The notes beneath the pieces were generated by a model. It did no database searches, was not told the origin of the DNA, and worked only from the letters and a program-made list of their open reading frames with translations. From the NCBI RefSeq assembly GCF_001592305.1, contig NZ_BCWR01000004.1, positions 248,001 through 312,000 of the forward strand: 64,000 bases of DNA. The letters run 5' to 3'. Origin of the DNA: Hydrogenophaga taeniospiralis CCUG 15921 (GTDB lineage Bacteria; Pseudomonadota; Gammaproteobacteria; Burkholderiales; Burkholderiaceae_C). Position numbers and translations under genes: made by a program. Position 1 is the stretch's first letter. Each line of letters starts with the position of its first letter. Below, one piece after another: positions 17,769 through 26,685 of this stretch.

Positions 17769-18932
17769 TCAGGCCGTGCGGCCACCCAGGGTTTCGGCCA
17801 GCCAGTCAGCGATGTAGTGGCCGGCGTTGATGGAGTTGTCGAAGCTGGCGTGCTGGGCGCCACCTTCGCGGTCGGTGAAGACCTTGAGTTCGCGCTTGGG
17901 GCTGTTGATCAGCTGCTCATAAGTGCGGTGCGCCCACTTGAGCGGGATCTGCGAATCCTTTTCACCGTGCGTCACCAGGAACGGCACGCGGATCTTCTCG
18001 ACCACGCCGTCCAAGTGCACGTCCTCGGCGATGCGCATGAAGTCATCGATGTCCTTGGCGCCCCAGACCCAGCAGACGTGGGCCCAGTAGTGCGGCACCG
18101 GGAAGTCGCCTTCCTTCTCCAGCCGGCGCTTCTGCACGTCGCGCCAGTCGTGGTTGGCACCCCAGGCCACGCCGCAGGCAAATCGCGGCTCCATCGCGAC
18201 GGCGCGCGGGCAGTAGTAGCCGCCGAGCGAGACGCCCTCGCAGCCGATGCGCTTGGGGTCCACGTCGTCGCGCTGCTCCAGCCAGTCGACCACGCGGCTG
18301 GCCCAGTGCTCGGTGTCGAAGCGTGCGGTCAGGCCCTGCAGGCGCAGCGCCTCGCCCGTGCCGGGCTGGTCCACCACCAGGGACGACACGCCGCGTTTGG
18401 CCAGCCAGAGCGGCAGACCGACGAGATGCTTCATCTCCTTGGTCGAATCCAGACCGTTGAGCTGCACACACAGGGGCGCGCGCTCGCCGGGCTGCAGGCC
18501 ATCGGCGGGGTAGTACAACGCCGAGAGGTGCTTGCCTTCATACGGAATCTCCACCCGCTGGACCTTGTCGCCCAGCAGGCGCGAGCCCTTCTCGAACAGC
18601 GCCAGCTCGCGCTGGTAGATCGCCAGCCGGCCGGGTGCATTGTGTGCCTGAAGCCGCTCGGCGGTGATCAGGTAGCTGGCCGCGCGGCGGTATTTTTCGC
18701 CGGCCGACAACAGGCGGCCCATGGCCTCGTCTTCGGCGGCCAGTTCGCAGAGCCGGTCGGCCATGCGCACCCAGGTCTCGCGGAAGGCGGCCGTGCCGGC
18801 GGCGTCCGGCGCCTTGGCGGCCTCCTGCAGGGGGGCGCACATCTGCTCGATTTCGCCGATGCGCGCGCCCATCTCGATCGCGAGATCGACCGAGAGGTTC
18901 CAGACGTAGTTGGTGGGGAAATACTTGAACAT
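17769..18932 (-). CDS. Alpha/beta hydrolase, 2,6-dihydroxypseudooxynicotine hydrolase-like
   Basis: A 387-residue protein with a helical N-terminal cap (residues 1-130) and an alpha/beta hydrolase core. The nucleophile elbow is GVSLGGYYC near residue 240. A late VTHGEKDSQIP supplies the acid, and the motif QHASFDN near the end supplies the His. This two-part architecture is that of carbon-carbon hydrolases such as 2,6-dihydroxypseudooxynicotine hydrolase and of the FrsA group. In this operon it could cleave the product of an extradiol dioxygenase. Substrate unknown. Confidence 0.85.
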   Translation of the reverse strand: MFKYFPTNYVWNLSVDLAIEMGARIGEIEQMCAPLQEAAKAPDAAGTAAFRETWVRMADRLCELAAEDEAMGRLLSAGEKYRRAASYLITAERLQAHNAPGRLAIYQRELALFEKGSRLLGDKVQRVEIPYEGKHLSALYYPADGLQPGERAPLCVQLNGLDSTKEMKHLVGLPLWLAKRGVSSLVVDQPGTGEALRLQGLTARFDTEHWASRVVDWLEQRDDVDPKRIGCEGVSLGGYYCPRAVAMEPRFACGVAWGANHDWRDVQKRRLEKEGDFPVPHYWAHVCWVWGAKDIDDFMRIAEDVHLDGVVEKIRVPFLVTHGEKDSQIPLKWAHRTYEQLINSPKRELKVFTDREGGAQHASFDNSINAGHYIADWLAETLGGRTA

Positions 18933-18977
18933 GTTCGTGTGTGAAGCAATGAAGTGAGAGCGTTGTGATGAAGCGTT

Positions 18978-19982
18978 TCAGGCCCTGCGAGCCAGTTCCA
19001 GCAGCCGCGAGGCCAGGCGATCGAAGGACTCGCCGGTTCCGAGGCGTGGGTCGGCGTTGGCCTCGAAAGCCTCGGCGATGGCCCGCCAGTCCTCGGGCAG
19101 CAGGTGCTGGCTGGCGGCGGGCAGCACCACTTTTTCTTCGTGGTCCATGTGGCGCCATTGCTGATGTGCGAAGGTCTGCGCCTGCGCGGCAAAGTCCGTC
19201 AGCTCCTCGGCCCGCAGGCTGCGTTGCAGCGCGACAAAAGCGCTGGCACCCTGGGCGTGCTGTGCCTGCAGCTCATCCAGCAGTCCGTCAAAAGCCGTGG
19301 TGCGCTGGCGCAGGCGAGCGAACAGCTGTGTCTCCTCCTTGGGGTGGTGCAGGCGTTCGGGGAACTGCTCGATGTAGAACAGCATGGCCCTCAGCAGTGC
19401 CCGGTCCTGTGCTGGCGCAGGGCGCTGTGTTTCGGTCAGCAAGGCGTTGAGCACGGCCGACAGCGATCGGTGTTCATCACGCAGCACCATGAGCGCACGC
19501 TGCTCGTCGCTGTATTGCGGCAGGTGGGTTTCCACCGCCATCACCAGCACCGGCAGGTCGGACTGCTCCAGCAACTGGCGAGTGACCGATCCGACGAGCG
19601 CGCCCTTGAGACCGCCGAGACCCTTGCGGCGTCCGTGCGAGGCCAGCGCGATCAGGTCGGCGCCTCGCTCATGGGCCGTCCGCAAGATGGCCTCGGCCGG
19701 TCGTTCGCTGGTGACCACCAAGGCATGGGCGGTCACACCGGCGGCCCGTGCGGCGGTCTCGGCCCGGGCGACCAGCACGGCGGCGTTGCCCGATGCCGCC
19801 TGGGCAAACAGCTCGGGCGACAGGGCGTGCAGCAAGGCACCGTCGCCATGGCTGCTCAGGTCGTCGCGCACGTGCAGGAAACTGAGGCGGGCCGCCGTGG
19901 CCCGGGCATAGGCCACGGCACGCTCGATCAGCACGGCGGCCAGCGGGCTTGCATCCAGAGGAACCAGCAGATGTTGATACAT
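18978..19982 (-). CDS. Universal stress protein fused to a hemerythrin HHE domain
   Basis: A 334-residue fusion. Residues 1-150 are a UspA domain starting MYQHLLVPLDASPLA and ending with the nucleotide loop region GSVTRQLLEQSDLPVLVM. Residues 160-334 hold a four-helix HHE domain with histidines in LRDEHRSL, RLHHPKEET, QAQHAQG and WRHMDHEEKVVLP. It would bind a di-iron centre sensing or storing oxygen or nitric oxide. The start has a GGGAGA site. It lies between the transporter and enzyme parts of the operon, so it is likely co-expressed with the oxygen-using steps. Its role is inferred. Confidence 0.85.
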   Translation of the reverse strand: MYQHLLVPLDASPLAAVLIERAVAYARATAARLSFLHVRDDLSSHGDGALLHALSPELFAQAASGNAAVLVARAETAARAAGVTAHALVVTSERPAEAILRTAHERGADLIALASHGRRKGLGGLKGALVGSVTRQLLEQSDLPVLVMAVETHLPQYSDEQRALMVLRDEHRSLSAVLNALLTETQRPAPAQDRALLRAMLFYIEQFPERLHHPKEETQLFARLRQRTTAFDGLLDELQAQHAQGASAFVALQRSLRAEELTDFAAQAQTFAHQQWRHMDHEEKVVLPAASQHLLPEDWRAIAEAFEANADPRLGTGESFDRLASRLLELARRA

Positions 19983-19993
19983 GGGGTCTCCCT

Positions 19994-22384
19994 TCAGCGA
20001 ACCGCCGGTTGTGCACCGAAAGCCTCGACCACCAGGTCCGGCGCCACGGCTTTTGGCTTGAGCAGGAAATGCGCGAGCGCCGGCACCAGCAGCAGGGCAC
20101 CCAGCATGTTCCACAGGAACATGAAGGCCAGCAGCAGACCCATGTCGGCCTGGAACTTGATGGGGCTGGCGACCCAGGTGATCACGCCGATGGCCAGGGT
20201 GACACCGGTGAGCATCACCACCTTGCCGGTGAACAGCAGGGCGCGGTAGTAGGCGTCCGACAGGCTCTTGCCCTCGCGCAGCTGGGCCAGCGTGATGGAC
20301 AGGATGTAGAGCGCGTAGTCCACGCCGATGCCCACGCCCAGCGCGATCACCGGCAGCGTGGCCACCTTGACGCCCATGCCCAGCGCCACCATCAGCGCCT
20401 CGGCCAAGAACGAGGTCACCACCAGCGGCAGCACCGCCACCACCACCGCGCGCCAGGAGCGGAAGGTGATGAAGCACAGCAGCACCACGGCGCTGTAGAC
20501 CATCAGCAGCATGGTGCGCCAGGCGTCCTTGACGACGATGTTGGTCGCGGCCTCGATGCCGGCGCTGCCGGCGGCGAGCAGGAACTGCGTGTCGGCCGTG
20601 TTGTTGACCCGGGCGAAGGCCTCGACGTGGTCCACCACGCGGCTCAGCGTGTCGGCCTTGTGGTCGCGCAGGTAGACGTAGACCGTGAGCAGGCCGCAGG
20701 CGTCGTTGTAGAGGCCGCGCGGCGCGCTGGCCGTCACGGTGTTGAGCATGTCCTGGTTGGGCAGGAACTCGTACCAGCGCGGGTTGCCTTCGTTCAGGCC
20801 CGAGAGCACGCGGCGGTTGAGCAGCGCGAGCGTGTTGGTGTTCTCCACGCCGTCGATCTGGCGCAGCTCCCACTCGAGCGCGTCGATCTTGTTGAGCGTC
20901 TCGTAGGCCGAACACTGGCCCTCGGGCGTCTTCACCATCACGGCCAGCACGTCGCTGCCCGCGCCGTAGGCCGCGTTCATGAAGGCCACGTCGCGGTTGT
21001 AGCGGCTGTCCGCGCGCAGCTCGGGCGCACCGGGGTCGAGGTCGCCGATCTTGAGCTGCGTGCTCGCGACGAAACCGCCCACGCCCATCAGCAGCCCCAC
21101 GGCCACTGCCACCGAGGCCCAGGGGCGCCGGGTGAAGCGGTCGAGGAAGGCCCACATCGGGTGCTTGTCCGCACCCGCCGCATCGGCCTGTTCGGATCGC
21201 AGGCTGCGCGCGGCGGCGCTCGCGCTCACGCCGGTGTAGCTCAACAGGATGGGCAGCAGGATCAGGTTGGTGAAGATCAGCACCGCCACGCCGATGGACG
21301 CGGCAGTCGCCAGTTCGCGGATGACCTGGATGTCGATCACCAGCAGCACCGCGAAGCCCACCGCGTCGGCCAGCAGGGCCGTGAGTCCGGCGAGGAACAG
21401 CCGGCGGAAGGTGAAGCGCGCGGCCACCAGCTTGTCCACGCCGCGGCCCACGTCCTGCATGATGCCGTTCATCTTCTGCGCGCCGTGGCTCATGCCGATG
21501 GCGAACACCAGGAAGGGCACGAGGATCGAATACGGGTCCAGCGCGTAGCCCAGCAGCGGCAGCAGGCCCAGTTGCCAGACCACCGCGATCAGCGAGGCCG
21601 TGACCACCAGCAGCGTGGAGCGCACGCAGTGCGTGTACCAGAACACCATGGCGGTGGCGATGGCGACCGCGATGGCGAAGAACACCAGCACCGCCTTCAC
21701 GCCGTCGATCAGGTCGCCCACGATCTTGGCGAAGCCGGTAATGTGCACCGTGACGCCTTCGGCTTCGTAGGTCGCGCGCAACGCGTCGAGCTGGCCCGAG
21801 AGCCGGGCGTAGTCGATGGCCTGGCCTTCGGCGTCCCTGGCGAGCAGCGGCACGAAGATCACCGAGGACTTCGCATCGCGCGCCACGGTCTGGCCGATCT
21901 CGCCCGAGCGCGCCACGTTGGCGGCGAGCTGCTGCAGCTTGGGCGGGGAGCCATCGAAGCCGTCGGGGATCACCGGCCCACCTTCGAGGCCGTCTTCGGT
22001 CACGCCGACCCAGCGCGTGGTCGGAGTCCACAACGACTTCATGCGCGCGCGGTCCACGCCGGGCAGCAGGAACACCTCGTCGCTCAGGCGCCGCAGGGTG
22101 TCGAGGTACTTCGCGTCATAAATGCTCCCTTCGGGCCGCGCCACCGCGATGCGCACCGCGTTGCCCAGGCCACTCAGCTCGGCCTGGTGCGCGAGGTAGT
22201 TCTGGATGTAGGAGTGGCTGGTGGGGATGGTCTTTTCGAAGCTGGCGTTGAGCTGCAGGCGCGTGGCCTGCCAGCCCAGCAGCAGCGTGACCAGCGCACA
22301 CAGCAGCACGACGATGGCGCGGTGGTTGAACAGCGCGCGCTCGATCAGCGAGCCCGAGCGGGGATCGAATGCCTGGGTACTCAT
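19994..22384 (-). CDS. MMPL/RND-family transporter
   Basis: A 796-residue inner-membrane protein with the MMPL layout: one N-terminal membrane helix, a periplasmic domain, five more helices, then a repeat of the same plan (about twelve helices). Conserved pieces include LVPFLVFAIGMSHGAQKMNG in the first half and the matching IALGVGIGVDYALYILS in the second, both in helices expected to carry the proton relay. MMPL proteins move lipids and hydrophobic compounds. It overlaps the YCF48 gene by 4 bases, and DUF1329 and DUF1302 genes lie upstream, so an envelope-spanning hydrophobic-substrate system is likely. Confidence 0.9.
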   Translation of the reverse strand: MSTQAFDPRSGSLIERALFNHRAIVVLLCALVTLLLGWQATRLQLNASFEKTIPTSHSYIQNYLAHQAELSGLGNAVRIAVARPEGSIYDAKYLDTLRRLSDEVFLLPGVDRARMKSLWTPTTRWVGVTEDGLEGGPVIPDGFDGSPPKLQQLAANVARSGEIGQTVARDAKSSVIFVPLLARDAEGQAIDYARLSGQLDALRATYEAEGVTVHITGFAKIVGDLIDGVKAVLVFFAIAVAIATAMVFWYTHCVRSTLLVVTASLIAVVWQLGLLPLLGYALDPYSILVPFLVFAIGMSHGAQKMNGIMQDVGRGVDKLVAARFTFRRLFLAGLTALLADAVGFAVLLVIDIQVIRELATAASIGVAVLIFTNLILLPILLSYTGVSASAAARSLRSEQADAAGADKHPMWAFLDRFTRRPWASVAVAVGLLMGVGGFVASTQLKIGDLDPGAPELRADSRYNRDVAFMNAAYGAGSDVLAVMVKTPEGQCSAYETLNKIDALEWELRQIDGVENTNTLALLNRRVLSGLNEGNPRWYEFLPNQDMLNTVTASAPRGLYNDACGLLTVYVYLRDHKADTLSRVVDHVEAFARVNNTADTQFLLAAGSAGIEAATNIVVKDAWRTMLLMVYSAVVLLCFITFRSWRAVVVAVLPLVVTSFLAEALMVALGMGVKVATLPVIALGVGIGVDYALYILSITLAQLREGKSLSDAYYRALLFTGKVVMLTGVTLAIGVITWVASPIKFQADMGLLLAFMFLWNMLGALLLVPALAHFLLKPKAVAPDLVVEAFGAQPAVR

Positions 22385-23427
22385 TGAAGCGCTCCCGCGT
22401 CAACAGGCACCACACCGGCCACACCGAGCGTGAGCAGCGGTCCGTCCTGCAGCGGCAGCAGGGCCGAGGGCATGGGCACCGGGGGCGCCTTCAGCGGCAG
22501 CAGCGCATCGCCCTGCAGGCGCAGCACCACGCCGGCCTGGCTGGCGAGCAGCAGCCCGCCTTTGGCGTCGACCGCCATGGCGGTGATGGTGGCCGGCACC
22601 GGCGAGGCCAGCTGCGTCCACTGCGCGCCGCCATCGGTGGAGCGCCACACATTGCCGCGCAGCCCGGCCAGCACGGCCTGACCGTCGGCGCGGATCTCAC
22701 CGGCGAACCAGCTGCCTTTGTAAGGGGAATTCATGGTCTGAAAGGTCTGGCCGCCGTCGCCGGAGCGGGCCAGCAGGCCCTGTTCGCCGGCCAGCAGCAG
22801 GGTGTCGCCCGCGCGCCGCGCCACATACCAGTGCAGGGCCTTGGGGTTGGGCAGGCGGTCCATCCAGGGCGCCCAGCTCTCGCCGCCGTCGGCGCTGTAG
22901 AAGGCCAGCCCGTAGGCCCCGACCGCGAGCAGGCGCTTGGCGTCCCACTGCAGCACGTCGAGGAAGGGTTTGTCGGGTCCGTCGGCCAGCAGGCGCTCGG
23001 CGTCCTGCTGCGCAGCGGGCGTGGTGGCGGCGGCCTTGGCCAGCTCGGCCAGGCGCCGGCCATCGAGGCGCAGGCGCCAGCTGGTGCCCGCGTCGGTGGT
23101 GGTCAGCACCGTGCCGCCGTGGCCCACGGCCACGCCGTGTTGCTCGTCGGCGAAGCGCACCATGGTCAGCGTCACGCTCACCGGGCTGGGGGCCTGGCGC
23201 CAGTGGGCACCGCGGTCGTCGCTCAGGGCCACGATGCCGCGCTCGCCCACCGCCACCAGGCGCGCGCCGGCCTGGGCCGCCGCGAGCAGCACGGCGCGCT
23301 GCGGCGCCTTCACCGCGAGGGCGGGCCGCTGCAGCGCATCGCCCACCCGGGTCTGGGCCAGGGCCGGCCCGGCCACCGCGAGGGTGGTCACGAGCAAGGT
23401 CGCAGCGAGGGGTTTCGACAGACGCAT
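22381..23427 (-). CDS. YCF48-related beta-propeller protein, secreted
   Basis: A 348-residue protein with a signal peptide ending in GPALAQ and five Asp-box type repeats: DDRGAHW, TDAGTSW, ADGGESW, GDGGQTF and TDGGAQW. These are the blade turns of a YCF48/Hcf136-like propeller. In plants and cyanobacteria YCF48 helps photosystem II assembly, but bacterial relatives beside DUF1302, DUF1329 and MMPL genes have no proven role and are probably periplasmic scaffolds. The stop overlaps the MMPL start. Confidence 0.85.
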   Translation of the reverse strand: MRLSKPLAATLLVTTLAVAGPALAQTRVGDALQRPALAVKAPQRAVLLAAAQAGARLVAVGERGIVALSDDRGAHWRQAPSPVSVTLTMVRFADEQHGVAVGHGGTVLTTTDAGTSWRLRLDGRRLAELAKAAATTPAAQQDAERLLADGPDKPFLDVLQWDAKRLLAVGAYGLAFYSADGGESWAPWMDRLPNPKALHWYVARRAGDTLLLAGEQGLLARSGDGGQTFQTMNSPYKGSWFAGEIRADGQAVLAGLRGNVWRSTDGGAQWTQLASPVPATITAMAVDAKGGLLLASQAGVVLRLQGDALLPLKAPPVPMPSALLPLQDGPLLTLGVAGVVPVDAGALQ

Positions 23428-23439
23428 GGTGGGGTCCGC

Positions 23440-24792
23440 TCAGCGCACGCCGTCGCCGGCCATGGCGTCGGGCGTGAAGTAACTGTCCGGACGGCGCGGC
23501 ACGATCTTGTAGTGCTGGTTGCGCTCGTTGACCACGCCGCTGGCGTACCAGGCGCCCGAGATCAGGTCGTTGAAACCCCACTGCTGCTGCGGCGTGGTGG
23601 CCGGCAGATCGGGCATCACCACCGGGTGCGACCAGATGGTCTTCCACAGCTGGCCCTTGGCATCCCAGCGGTCGCCCAGCACGGCCACCCAGGTGTCTTC
23701 GTCCACGTAGTAGCGGCTCTTGGGCGCCTGGTGGCGCTGGCCAGCTTTCAGCGTGGCCTCGACCACGTACACGCGGTGCAGCTCCCAGCGCACATGGTCC
23801 GGGTTGAGGTGGTTGGCCAGCAGCACGTCGCTGTCCTTGGCCGGGGTGTGCAGGCGGTTGCTGTTGTAGGGAATCAGCATTTCCTGCTTGCCCACGAGCT
23901 TCCAGTCGAAGCGGTCGTTGCGGCCGGCAAAGACGTCAACCTCGTCAAAGCTGGCCACGCCGGCGGTGGCGGGGGTGGGCGTGTCGCAGCAGGCGTTGGG
24001 CAGCTTGCGCACGCGGCGCTGGCCGGTCAGGTAGACCCAGGACGAGCTCTTGTCCTGGTCGAGGTTCAGGACCCCGGTGATGGCTTCGCCGGCCCGCACC
24101 GGCGGGCCGCTGTTGACCAGGCGGATCGCCCAGTACCCGCCATTGAATTTGTCGGCCTCGCCGTTGGCGTAGTACGGCATCTGGAAGTCGCCCCGGCCCT
24201 CGACCGACAGCACACGCTGGCCACTGGCCGTGCCGAGGTAGCCCCGGAAGTCGGCCTGCCAGGCCTCGCCGCGCCAGTGCAGCTCGTGGTTGGCCATGAC
24301 CTCTTCACCGGTCTTGGGGATCGGGAACGGAATGCCGCCGAAGGCGCCGGCGACGACGCCGCCGTCGATCTTCGCGCTGGTGGCGTTCTTGAAGGTGTTG
24401 TCGTAGACCCATTGCGGCGCGGCCGCGGTGCGATGGGTCTTGTAGACATCGACGCGGAAGGTCTGCGGGTACTTCTTGAGCAGGGCCTGGGTGCCCTCGG
24501 TCAGCTTGGCCGCGTGCTCGGCCATGTTGGCGGCGGTGATGCTGTAGAGCGGCTTCTCGCTCGCAAACGGGTCGCCGCGGCGGCCACCGTTCTTGAAGCC
24601 GGGAATCGCGGTGGTGTAGCCCCCGGTCCAGGCCGGGATGCTGCCGTCCTTGTTGCCGGCGCGCTCGGCGCCCAGGGGGGTCAGGTCGGTCTTGAGGCGC
24701 GCGGCCTCCTGGGCGGTCACGCCGGCGTGGGCGGCGGTCGTGGCCACCAGGGCGCACAACAGCGCCGGGGCCCAATGGGACATGTGTTTCAT
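23440..24792 (-). CDS. DUF1329 domain-containing periplasmic protein
   Basis: A 450-residue protein with a signal peptide (cleavage after AAHAG) and the DUF1329 opening EAARLKTDLTPLGAERAGN followed by DGSIPAWTGG. The family is LolA/LolB-like in fold and is thought to carry lipids or hydrophobic compounds through the periplasm. It nearly always pairs with DUF1302, as here. It lies 12 bases after the DUF1302 stop codon in the transcript order. Confidence 0.9.
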   Translation of the reverse strand: MKHMSHWAPALLCALVATTAAHAGVTAQEAARLKTDLTPLGAERAGNKDGSIPAWTGGYTTAIPGFKNGGRRGDPFASEKPLYSITAANMAEHAAKLTEGTQALLKKYPQTFRVDVYKTHRTAAAPQWVYDNTFKNATSAKIDGGVVAGAFGGIPFPIPKTGEEVMANHELHWRGEAWQADFRGYLGTASGQRVLSVEGRGDFQMPYYANGEADKFNGGYWAIRLVNSGPPVRAGEAITGVLNLDQDKSSSWVYLTGQRRVRKLPNACCDTPTPATAGVASFDEVDVFAGRNDRFDWKLVGKQEMLIPYNSNRLHTPAKDSDVLLANHLNPDHVRWELHRVYVVEATLKAGQRHQAPKSRYYVDEDTWVAVLGDRWDAKGQLWKTIWSHPVVMPDLPATTPQQQWGFNDLISGAWYASGVVNERNQHYKIVPRRPDSYFTPDAMAGDGVR

Positions 24793-24806
24793 GGGGGTCT
24801 CCTCGG

Positions 24807-26471
24807 TCAGAAAGTGGTGCGCAGCGACACGGTCAGGTAGTTCCGGTCTTTCAGTGCCTGCTGGTACACGGCGTTGTTGTTGGCGTCGAGCGTGGGCGCG
24901 GCCTTACCCAGGAAATGCACGTAGTTCACGCCCAGGTTCCAGGACCCGAGGTAGACCGCATTCAGGCCCAGGCTGATGTCGCCGCCGCCGTCGACGCCGA
25001 AGCCCGGCCCGACGGCCGAAGACTTGCCCTTGGCGTAGCCCAGGCCGATGCTGGGCGAGAGATCCAGGCCAGGCAGCACCTGGCGGTAGGTCGGCGAAAA
25101 GACCATGCGCATGCCAAGCGCCGATTTGTCGGCATTGGGGTTGAGCATGTGCTCGTTGCGCGTGACTTTCAGCCGCGTGTTCCACGCCACTTCACCCACG
25201 AACGACGACTCTCTCGACAGGAAAGACGGCCCGAGCGATGCAATCCACGAGACCTGCGCATGTGCCGTCTCGCCCACGGCGTAGCCGGGGTTGCTGTTGT
25301 TGTTCAGTCCCGCGTTGACACCGATGGTCGAGAGCGTGCTCTGCCCTGAGCTGGCCAGTGGCGTGTTCTGGCGCACCGAGACCTCGCCGGCCCAACCCCA
25401 CTCACCCACCGACTTGGCAAAGCTGGCGCCGAAGGCGCGCACGCCCTCGTGGTACATCCAGCGGTAGCTGCTGGGCATCACGGCGGGGGGCACACCCGTG
25501 AGCACGGTGTTGATGTTGCTGGGCGTGGTGGCGTGGTAGCGGATGGCGTAGAGACCGAAGTCGGTGTCGAGCGACGGCGCACGGAACCGCAGCTGCACAC
25601 CGCCCTGCCCGCTGTCCTTGGCGTCCAGGTCGGGCTGGCGCTCGAAGCTGGCCGTGGGGCCGGCCAGGATGCGCTCGGCGCCGGGGCCGAGCGAGTCGCT
25701 GCTCGAGAGGTAGGCGCCCGCCGGCATCAGGCGGGTCTTCTCCCATTCGTAGGCGAGGTAGGCGCCCAGGGACACGTCGGGCGTCAGCTGCACCTGGCCG
25801 GAGAGCTTGCCGGTGGGCATGGCGACCTCTTTGAAGGTGGCGTTGGGCACCGACAGCAGCTTGATCAGGTCCAGCGGCGCCTGGCCGCCCGCGATGCCGT
25901 TGGCACCGAAAAACAGGCTCTCGCCCCAGAGCAGGGTATGGCGGCCCAGCCGCGCCGAGGCCGGGCGCTCGCCCAGATCGAACTTGCCGTAGACGAAGGC
26001 GTCGAGCAGCTCGGCCTTGCGGCCCATGAGGTCGCGGGTCTCGGGCGCGAACGCCGTGCCCGGCCGGTGGTTGGCGGTGAAGCCGGTGTTGTCGGTCTTG
26101 CCGTTGTAGACGCTGTCGTACCAGGCCGCGCCACTGAGGCGGGCGCCGTAGCCCGGGCCGGCGAGGTCCAGCTCGGTCAGCAGGTCCAGCCGGTTGGAGA
26201 CCAGGCCCTTTTTGAAGTTGTTGTCGCCGTCGTCCTGGTTGACGGTCAGCGGCATCTGCGCGGACAGCGTGGGCGACGCGCTCTTGAGGCGCTGCATCAG
26301 GCTGTACTTGACGGTGTTGTCCCAGCGCAGGGTCCAGTCGGGGTTGCCGGTGTCGATCTCGATCGCCGAGGCCGACTGGGCCGTCAACAGCGCCAGAAAT
26401 AGGCAGGAAAACGCGGGGCGTGCGGCGGACCTGCGCGCAGGGGCTTTTCGGGCATTCGCTCGAACGGGCAT
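24807..26471 (-). CDS. DUF1302 domain-containing outer-membrane protein
   Basis: A 554-residue protein with an Arg/Ala-rich N-terminus, a hydrophobic signal core ending in SASAIE, then the family opening IDTGNPDWTLRWDNTVKYSL. Alternating hydrophobic strands and the terminal VSLRTTF, which ends in Phe, indicate an outer-membrane beta-barrel. It is the first gene of the minus-strand operon, with an AAGGAG site before the ATG. It is presumed to be the outer-membrane port for the hydrophobic compound handled by DUF1329 and MMPL. Confidence 0.9.
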   Translation of the reverse strand: MPVRANARKAPARRSAARPAFSCLFLALLTAQSASAIEIDTGNPDWTLRWDNTVKYSLMQRLKSASPTLSAQMPLTVNQDDGDNNFKKGLVSNRLDLLTELDLAGPGYGARLSGAAWYDSVYNGKTDNTGFTANHRPGTAFAPETRDLMGRKAELLDAFVYGKFDLGERPASARLGRHTLLWGESLFFGANGIAGGQAPLDLIKLLSVPNATFKEVAMPTGKLSGQVQLTPDVSLGAYLAYEWEKTRLMPAGAYLSSSDSLGPGAERILAGPTASFERQPDLDAKDSGQGGVQLRFRAPSLDTDFGLYAIRYHATTPSNINTVLTGVPPAVMPSSYRWMYHEGVRAFGASFAKSVGEWGWAGEVSVRQNTPLASSGQSTLSTIGVNAGLNNNSNPGYAVGETAHAQVSWIASLGPSFLSRESSFVGEVAWNTRLKVTRNEHMLNPNADKSALGMRMVFSPTYRQVLPGLDLSPSIGLGYAKGKSSAVGPGFGVDGGGDISLGLNAVYLGSWNLGVNYVHFLGKAAPTLDANNNAVYQQALKDRNYLTVSLRTTF

Positions 26472-26516
26472 GGCTTGTCTCCTTGTAGGTGTGGGGTCCT
26501 CGTCGATCCAGGCAAC

Positions 26517-26530
26517 TTGATCCAGATCAG
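26517..26530. promoter_or_regulatory. FNR/ANR-like box upstream of the long operon
   Basis: TTGATCCAGATCAG matches the FNR/ANR consensus TTGAT-N4-ATCAA at nine of ten defined positions. Its centre is about 52 bases before the ATG of the DUF1302 gene. The intergenic region also serves the divergent LysR gene. Chance matches to this motif are possible, so activity is not established. Confidence 0.45.
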
Positions 26531-26685
26531 ACGAGCCGCGACTTTAGGGAGAAGGACATGCCCTGGGAAATGGGTTGTGCGAATCCTTTCCATCGGCTTT
26601 TGAAATATCAGGGCAAACCCTAGAACCCTGTGGACCCCGCCCGCCACCTCGCCAAGGCTGATGCACACTAGCAGCCGACCCCGCC

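Noticed and set aside
26610..26621. LysR binding dyad AGGG-CAAA-CCCT before the NahR-type gene
   Set aside because: The arms are only 4 bases and the spacing does not fit T-N11-A clearly; chance is likely in GC-rich DNA.
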